Below are positions 58,788 to 64,000 of a DNA stretch of 64,000 bases, one piece after another. Each line of letters opens with the position of its first letter. Position 1 is the stretch's first letter. Made by a program: the position numbers and the translations under genes. A model generated the notes under the pieces. The model was not told where the DNA came from and did no database searches. It saw nothing but the letters and a program-made list of their open reading frames with translations. The DNA is from an uncultured Faecalibacterium sp. GTDB taxonomy: Bacteria; Bacillota; Clostridia; Oscillospirales; Ruminococcaceae. Location of the stretch: NCBI GenBank assembly GCA_900539945.1, contig UQDV01000004.1:62001-126000 (forward strand). The letters are read 5' to 3'.

Positions 58788-59541
58788 AGCCACCGTCCTG
58801 CGCAATGAGGTCATTGCCCCGGACATCCGTCTGCTGACCGTGATGTGGCCCGACCGGGACCACGCCCCCCACGCAGGCCAGTTCTTCACCCTGCGTGCCT
58901 GGGGTGCCGACGAAGCCCCCTTCCTGTCCCGGCCCATCAGCGTGCACCGCTGGAACCCGGACAGCAGCACCATCGAGTTTTTGTATCAGGTGGTGGGCGA
59001 GGGCACCGAGAAGCTGGCACAGCTCAAGCAGCAGGATACCTTCCAGCTCACCGGCCCCATGGGCAACGGCTTTGATGTGCCGGAGATCGTGAGCAAATAC
59101 AAAAAGATCGCCGTGGTGGGCGGCGGCATCGGCACCGCGCCCATGTTCCAGCTCACCCGGGAGCTGGCCGCTGCGGGCGTGAAGCCGGATGTGTTCTTCG
59201 GCTTCCGGGATGCCCCCTACTGCATGGAGGAGTACCGGGAGATCGCCAACCTGGTGAAGGTGTCCACCGACACCGGCGCGGTGGGCTTCCACGGCTTTGT
59301 CACCCAGCTGTACGACCCGGCGGACTACGACGTGGTGCTGGTGTGCGGCCCCACCGTCATGATGCGCAATGCCGCCCGCCTGTGTGCCGAAAAAGGCACC
59401 CCCTGCTTTGTGAGCATGGAAAAGAAGATGGCCTGCGGCATCGGTGCCTGCCTGGGCTGCACCTGCGAGACGAAGAGCGGGGAAGGCAAGAGCGTGTGCA
59501 AGAACGGCCCGGTCTTTGATGCAACGGAGGTGTTCTTCTGA
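58768..59541 (+). CDS. pyrK: Dihydroorotate dehydrogenase electron-transfer subunit
   Basis: A 257-residue ferredoxin-reductase-like protein from ATG 58768 (gaaggaggccattgccc). It has an FAD-binding FLSRPISVHRW, NAD-binding VVGGGIGTAPMF and a C-terminal [2Fe-2S] motif CGIGACLGCTC plus a later Cys (SVCKNG). With PyrD it forms the NAD-linked class 1B enzyme. It overlaps pyrF by 20 nt and pyrD by 1 nt. Confidence 0.95.
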   Translation: MRAACCEATVLRNEVIAPDIRLLTVMWPDRDHAPHAGQFFTLRAWGADEAPFLSRPISVHRWNPDSSTIEFLYQVVGEGTEKLAQLKQQDTFQLTGPMGNGFDVPEIVSKYKKIAVVGGGIGTAPMFQLTRELAAAGVKPDVFFGFRDAPYCMEEYREIANLVKVSTDTGAVGFHGFVTQLYDPADYDVVLVCGPTVMMRNAARLCAEKGTPCFVSMEKKMACGIGACLGCTCETKSGEGKSVCKNGPVFDATEVFF

Positions 59542-60467
59542 TGGCTGACCTGAAAACGAACCTGCTGGGCTTTGCGATGAACAGCCCGGTCATCGGTGCA
59601 TCCGGCACCGTGGGCTACGGTGTGGAGTACGAGGAACTGGCCGACTTTACCAAGATCGGCGGCATCTCCGGCAAGGGCCTGACCCTGCACGGCCAGTACG
59701 GCAACAAGGGCGAGCGCCTGTGGGAGACCCCCTCCGGCCTCATCAACAGCATCGGCCTGCAGAACCCCGGCGTGCAGCACTTCATCGACGTGGAACTGAA
59801 CGAGATGCTGGAGCTGAAACAGAAATACGGCACGGTGGCCATCGCCAATCTGGGCGGCCACAGTGAGGAAGAGTATGTGGAGGGTGCCGCGCTGCTGAGC
59901 GACAGCGCCGTGGACATCGTGGAGTTGAACATCTCCTGCCCCAACGTCAAGGTGGGCGGCATGGCCTACGGCGTCAAGGCCGAGGCTGCCGGTGCGGTGG
60001 TGCGCATGGTGCGCGACGCCTGCAAAAAGCCCCTGATGGTCAAGCTGAGCCCCCAGGCCGAGAACATCCCGGAGATGTGCAGGGCTGTGGAGGCCGCCGG
60101 TGCGGACGCCATCAGCCTGACCAACACCTTCCAGGCCTGCGCCATTGATCTGGAAAAGCGCCGCCCGGTGTTCCACAACATCTTTGCGGGCCTGTCCGGC
60201 CCGGCGGTGCGGCCCATCGCCCTGCGCATGGTGTGGCAGGCCGTGGGTGCCGTGAACATCCCGGTGGTGGGCCTGGGCGGCATTGCCACCGGCCGCGACG
60301 CCCTGGAGTTCATCATGGCAGGTGCCGCGGCGGTGCAGGTGGGTGCGGCAAACTTTGCCAACCCCCGCGCCATGGAGACCATCGCCGACGAGATGGCCGC
60401 CTGGATGGACAAAAACGGCGTAAAGACTCTGGACGAGATCCGCGGCTGCGCCCGCCATGCAGAATAA
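59541..60467 (+). CDS. pyrD: Dihydroorotate dehydrogenase, class 1B catalytic subunit
   Basis: A 308-residue TIM barrel. FMN and substrate motifs: ASGTVGYG, GISGKGLTL, NSIGLQNPG, catalytic Cys in LNISCPNVK, SLTNTFQA and GLGGIATGRDALEF. It oxidises dihydroorotate to orotate and passes electrons through PyrK to NAD. ATG overlaps the pyrK stop. Confidence 0.95.
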   Translation: MADLKTNLLGFAMNSPVIGASGTVGYGVEYEELADFTKIGGISGKGLTLHGQYGNKGERLWETPSGLINSIGLQNPGVQHFIDVELNEMLELKQKYGTVAIANLGGHSEEEYVEGAALLSDSAVDIVELNISCPNVKVGGMAYGVKAEAAGAVVRMVRDACKKPLMVKLSPQAENIPEMCRAVEAAGADAISLTNTFQACAIDLEKRRPVFHNIFAGLSGPAVRPIALRMVWQAVGAVNIPVVGLGGIATGRDALEFIMAGAAAVQVGAANFANPRAMETIADEMAAWMDKNGVKTLDEIRGCARHAE

Positions 60468-60530
60468 AACCTGTAGATATTCGTTTATAGCTTGCGCTTA
60501 TGCACATAAAATGAAAAATGGTGCATGAAT

Positions 60531-60559
60531 TTGCAAATCGTATCAAGGCGTGGTACAAT
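60531..60559 (+). promoter_or_regulatory. Internal promoter before pyrE-carAB
   Basis: TTGCAA (60531-60536), 17-nt spacer, TACAAT (60554-60559) in the 140-nt gap after pyrD. An inverted pair ATGCAC/GTGCAT lies just upstream (about 60500-60526). Confidence 0.6.
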
Positions 60560-60607
60560 ACCACCCAAAGAGAATATACACCACTTAAAAAGAGAGGGAG
60601 AAGTACA

Positions 60608-61201
60608 ATGAGTGAAGCACTTGAGATCCTGAAGAGCTGTGACGCATTCCTGGAGGGCCATTTCCTGCTGTCCTCCGGCCGCCATTCCAGCGCCTACTGC
60701 CAGATGGCCTACCTGCAGCAGTACCCCGACCGCTGCGCCGAGGTGATGAAGGCTGTGGCCGACAAGGTCAAGGAGATGGACGTGGATGTCATCGTCGGCC
60801 CGGCCATGGGCGGCATCGTGTACGCTTACGAGCTGGCCCGCCAGACCGGCAAGCGCGCCATCTTCACCGAGCGCGTGGACAACGTGATGACCCTGAAGCG
60901 CTTTGCCATCCATCCGGGTGAAAAGTGCCTCATCGCTGAGGACGTGGTGACCACCGGCATCTCCTCTCTGGAGACCAAGCGGGTCATCGAGGAGAACGGC
61001 GGCATCTGCCTGGGCATCACCTGCGTGGTGGACCGCACCAAGCCCGAGGCTCCGTCGCCCATTCCCATCGTGGCCAGCGCCCTCAAGCTGGACCTGCCCA
61101 ACTACGCCCCGGAAGAGTGCCCCATCTGCAAGGAGGGCAAGCTGCCGCTGGTGCACCTGGGCAGCCGCAAGATGAAGCAGGAAGCAAAGCAGACCCTGTA
61201 A
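60608..61201 (+). CDS. pyrE: Orotate phosphoribosyltransferase
   Basis: A 197-residue protein from ATG 60608 (agagagggagaagtaca). The PRPP motif CLIAEDVVTTGISS lies near residue 115, with FLLSSGRHS at the N-terminus and VDVIVGPAMGGIVYA. It converts orotate and PRPP to OMP. A C-terminal CPICKEGKLPL tail adds two cysteines, common in Firmicute PyrE. Confidence 0.95.
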   Translation: MSEALEILKSCDAFLEGHFLLSSGRHSSAYCQMAYLQQYPDRCAEVMKAVADKVKEMDVDVIVGPAMGGIVYAYELARQTGKRAIFTERVDNVMTLKRFAIHPGEKCLIAEDVVTTGISSLETKRVIEENGGICLGITCVVDRTKPEAPSPIPIVASALKLDLPNYAPEECPICKEGKLPLVHLGSRKMKQEAKQTL

Positions 61202-61221
61202 TGGTTGAAACGAGGAAAACT

Positions 61222-62328
61222 ATGAACGCATATCTTCTTTTGGCAAACGGCATGGTGTTTGCCGGGCAGTCTGTGGGTGCCGAGGGCGTGACCGTGGGCG
61301 AGGTGGTGTTCGCCACCGGCATGGTGGGCTTTCAGGAGACCCTGACCGACCCCAGCTACTACGGCCAGATCATCACCCAGACCTACCCCCTCATCGGCAA
61401 CTACGGCATGAACAAGGACGACATGGAGTCCGACAAGATCTGGGCAAAGGGCTACATCGTGCGCGAAGCCTGCAAGACGCCCTCCAACTGGCGCTGTGAG
61501 GAAACGCTGGACAGCTTCCTGAAAAAGAACAACACCATCGGCATCGAGGGCATCGACACCCGCCACCTCACCCGCATCATCCGGGAGAGCGGCGTCATGA
61601 ACGGTGCCATCCTGACCACCTTCGACCCCGCCGACCCCGCCAACAAGGAAAAGACCGACGCCCTGCTGGCCGAGATCCGCGCCTACGCCGTCACCGACGC
61701 GGTGAAGAACGTCACCTGCGCCGAGCCCGAGGTGTTCAACCCGGCAGGCGAGACCCACATCGTGCTGATGCACTACGGCTGCAAGCGCAACATCGTGCGG
61801 TGCCTGGTCAAGCGCGGCTGCAAGGTCACGGTCATGCCCGCCTTTGCCACGGCAGAGGAAGTGGCCGCCCAGAACCCGGACGGCATCATGCTGTCCAACG
61901 GACCCGGCGACCCCGCCGAGCCGGTGGAGGTCATCGAGAACCTGAAGCACATCTTTGCGCTGAACATCCCCACCTTCGGCATCTGCCTGGGCCACCAGCT
62001 GAGCGCACTGGCTGCCGGTGCCAAGACCATGAAGCTCAAGTACGGCCACCGCGGTGCCAACCAGCCCGTCACCGACTTCGAGTCCGGCCGCACCTTCATC
62101 ACCAGCCAGAACCACGGCTATGCCGTTGTGGGCGAAGAGCTGCCCGCCGAGATGGGTGAGGTGGCACAGGTGAACGCCAACGACGGCACCTGCGAGGGCA
62201 TCAAGTACAAGAAGTGGAACTGCTTTACCGTGCAGTTCCACCCGGAAGCAAACGGCGGCCCCAAGGATACCGAGTTCCTGTTCGACCGCTTCCTGAAGAA
62301 CGTCAAAGCAGCAAAGGAGGCACGCTGA
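61222..62328 (+). CDS. carA: Carbamoyl-phosphate synthase small subunit
   Basis: A 368-residue glutamine amidotransferase from ATG 61222 (cgaggaaaact). N-terminal CPSase small-chain domain ([21 protein letters not shown]), then class I GATase with nucleophile Cys in [13 protein letters not shown] and the His-x-Glu pair in [10 protein letters not shown]. It supplies ammonia to CarB. Stop and carB start are separated by 1 nt. Confidence 0.95.
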   Translation: MNAYLLLANGMVFAGQSVGAEGVTVGEVVFATGMVGFQETLTDPSYYGQIITQTYPLIGNYGMNKDDMESDKIWAKGYIVREACKTPSNWRCEETLDSFLKKNNTIGIEGIDTRHLTRIIRESGVMNGAILTTFDPADPANKEKTDALLAEIRAYAVTDAVKNVTCAEPEVFNPAGETHIVLMHYGCKRNIVRCLVKRGCKVTVMPAFATAEEVAAQNPDGIMLSNGPGDPAEPVEVIENLKHIFALNIPTFGICLGHQLSALAAGAKTMKLKYGHRGANQPVTDFESGRTFITSQNHGYAVVGEELPAEMGEVAQVNANDGTCEGIKYKKWNCFTVQFHPEANGGPKDTEFLFDRFLKNVKAAKEAR

Positions 62329-62329
62329 A

Positions 62330-64000
62330 ATGCCGAAGGACCCCAGAATCAAAAAAGTGCTGGTCATTGGCTCCGGCCCCATCATCATCGGTCAGGCCGC
62401 GGAGTTCGACTACTCCGGCACCCAGGCCTGCCGCGCCCTGAAAGCAGAGGGCATTGAGACCGTTCTGCTCAACTCCAACCCCGCAACCATCATGACCGAC
62501 CCGGACGTGGCCGACCATGTTTACATCGAGCCCATGACGCTGGAAGTCGTGGAGCGCATCCTGGACATCGAAAAGCCGGACTCCGTGCTGCCCAACCTGG
62601 GCGGCCAGATGGGCCTGAACCTGTCCATGGAGCTGGCTCGTTCCGGTTATCTGGACCGCACCGGCATCCGCCTGCTGGCCTGCAAGCCGGAGACCATCGA
62701 CCGCGCCGAGGACCGCGAGCTGTTCAAGGAGACGATGGAAAAGCTGCACCAGCCCATCATCCCGTCCGAGGTCGTGGAGACTTTGCAGGACGCGCTGGCC
62801 TGCGCCGACCGCATCGGCTACCCGGTCATCGTGCGCCCGGCCTTCACCATGGGCGGCACCGGCGGCGGCATCTGTGAGACCCGCGAAAAGCTCATCGAGA
62901 TCGGCACCAACGGCCTGCGTCTTTCCCCCATCCATCAGATCCTGGTGGAAAAGTGCATCGCCGGCTGGAAAGAGATCGAGTACGAGGTCATGCGCGACCA
63001 CAAGGGCAACGTGATCACCGTCTGTAATATGGAGAACCTGGACCCCGTGGGCATCCACACCGGCGACTCGGTGGTCGTGGCCCCCTCCCAGACCCTGACC
63101 GACCACGAGTACCAGATGCTGCGCACCGCCGCCCTGGACATCATCACCGAGCTGGGCATCGAAGGCGGCTGCAACTGCCAGTTCGCCCTCAAGCCGGACA
63201 GCTTTGACTATGCGGTCATCGAGGTCAACCCCCGTGTGTCCCGCTCTTCCGCCCTGGCCTCCAAGGCCACCGGTTACCCCATCGCCAAGGTGGCCACCAA
63301 GATCGCCATCGGCTACACGCTGGACGAGATCACCAACGACGTCACCGGCAAGACCTGCGCCTGCTTTGAGCCGGCCCTGGACTACATCGTGGTCAAGTAC
63401 CCGAAGTGGCCCTTTGATAAGTTCGTCTACGCCGACAAGTCTCTGGGCACCCAGATGATGGCCACCGGCGAGGTGATGAGCATCGGCAACAGCTTCGAGG
63501 CTGCCATGATGAAGGCCGTTTCCTCCATCGAGCTGGGCATGGACACCCTGACCCACAAGCCCTTTGAGGAGCTGACCGATGACGAGATCGTGGCCCATAT
63601 GCATGTGCAGGACGCCGAGCGCGTGTTCTGCGTGTACGAGGCCCTGAAGCGCGGCATCGACCACGAGACCATTTATAAGATCACCAAGATCGACTGGTGG
63701 TTCCTGGACAAGATGCAGCATCTGGCAAACCTGGAGAACGGCCTGGCCAAGTGCAACGGCCACCTGAGCCTGGAGCAGTACAAGGAAGCCAAGAAGTACG
63801 GCTTCCAGGATAAGACCATCAAGCGTCTGGCCCAGGTGGACAAGCTCCCCATGGAGAACTACCGCGCCGGCTTCAAGATGGTGGACACCTGCGCCGCCGA
63901 GTTCTCGGCCAACACCCCCTACTTCTACTCCACCTACGACGGCGACAACGAAGCCGCGGAGTTCATTGCCGAGAAGGAAGCCGCAGCCGCCGCCGAGGGC
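62330..64000 (+). CDS. carB: Carbamoyl-phosphate synthase large subunit, 3' end outside window
   Basis: 557 codons are visible from ATG 62330 (gcaaaggaggcacgctga) to the window end. The first ATP-grasp half is complete: [41 protein letters not shown], the [22 protein letters not shown] motif, and the start of the oligomerisation domain ([18 protein letters not shown]). It makes carbamoyl phosphate from bicarbonate, ATP and CarA-derived ammonia. The second half lies downstream. Confidence 0.95.
   Translation, partial: MPKDPRIKKVLVIGSGPIIIGQAAEFDYSGTQACRALKAEGIETVLLNSNPATIMTDPDVADHVYIEPMTLEVVERILDIEKPDSVLPNLGGQMGLNLSMELARSGYLDRTGIRLLACKPETIDRAEDRELFKETMEKLHQPIIPSEVVETLQDALACADRIGYPVIVRPAFTMGGTGGGICETREKLIEIGTNGLRLSPIHQILVEKCIAGWKEIEYEVMRDHKGNVITVCNMENLDPVGIHTGDSVVVAPSQTLTDHEYQMLRTAALDIITELGIEGGCNCQFALKPDSFDYAVIEVNPRVSRSSALASKATGYPIAKVATKIAIGYTLDEITNDVTGKTCACFEPALDYIVVKYPKWPFDKFVYADKSLGTQMMATGEVMSIGNSFEAAMMKAVSSIELGMDTLTHKPFEELTDDEIVAHMHVQDAERVFCVYEALKRGIDHETIYKITKIDWWFLDKMQHLANLENGLAKCNGHLSLEQYKEAKKYGFQDKTIKRLAQVDKLPMENYRAGFKMVDTCAAEFSANTPYFYSTYDGDNEAAEFIAEKEAAAAAEG

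Overview
The window reads as chromosome of a gut Firmicute of the Faecalibacterium / Oscillospiraceae type. The evidence is high-GC coding DNA with AAGGAGG ribosome-binding sites, Ser/Ala-rich lipoproteins with Tat-like SRRxFL signals, BmpA-like and DUF6465-like proteins, a class 1B pyrimidine operon and typical ruminococcal intergenic repeats. The genus is an inference; there is no rRNA in the window.

Layout. (1) 1-12.2 kb: the 3' part of a BREX type 1 defence locus (pglX missing its start, a DUF2971 cargo gene, pglZ, brxL). It is followed by an AT-rich reverse transcriptase-nitrilase fusion of the DRT type 1 kind. A 100-bp structured repeat marks the right edge. (2) 12.4-24 kb: housekeeping and transport: a nucleoside phosphorylase, mgtE behind a long leader with mutually exclusive hairpins, an NCS2 purine permease, a TAXI binding lipoprotein paired with gltS, and an mglBAC-like sugar ABC transporter. 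(3) 24.5-34.1 kb: a compact capsid and DNA-packaging cassette of podovirus type. It holds a small terminase candidate, large terminase, portal, Prp protease fused to a scaffold, N4-gp56-like major capsid, connector-size proteins, a tail-hub-like protein and an ejection-like protein. There is no integrase, repressor, lysis or receptor-binding gene. It ends at tRNA-His and tRNA-Arg, surrounded by duplicated tRNA-His 3' ends and a second copy of the structured repeat.

(4) 34.6-39.8 kb: small housekeeping genes (PAP2 phosphatase, DUF1643, a cytoplasmic BMP-like protein, a metallophosphoesterase, DUF6465, a Cys-motif protein). (5) 39.8-48.5 kb: a sialic acid uptake and catabolism operon on the minus strand (binding protein, two permeases, nanA, yhcH/nanQ, nanE, nanK, SGNH esterase) with a divergent RpiR regulator. 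(6) 48.6-56 kb: a 10TM metal-exporter-like permease behind a promoter with repeated TTGCA palindromes, a MITE-like hairpin element, rpiB, a LysR regulator beside a relic of a MalY/PatB aminotransferase, a secreted FAD/FMN reductase, a HemW-like protein that has lost two of three radical-SAM cysteines, and cysE.

(7) 56.2-64 kb: a pyrimidine operon, pyrC-pyrF-pyrK-pyrD-pyrE-carA-carB (the last cut by the window end). Its leader encodes a 29-residue peptide that ends on a U-rich stretch and is directly followed by an intrinsic terminator. This is the layout of the UTP-sensitive pyrBI attenuator of enterobacteria.

The points most worth following are the Prp-scaffold fusion with a matching cleavage motif in its own linker and in the capsid protein, the isolated capsid cassette, the PyrL-like attenuator, the BREX plus DRT1 combination, the covarying structured repeat, and the mgtE leader.
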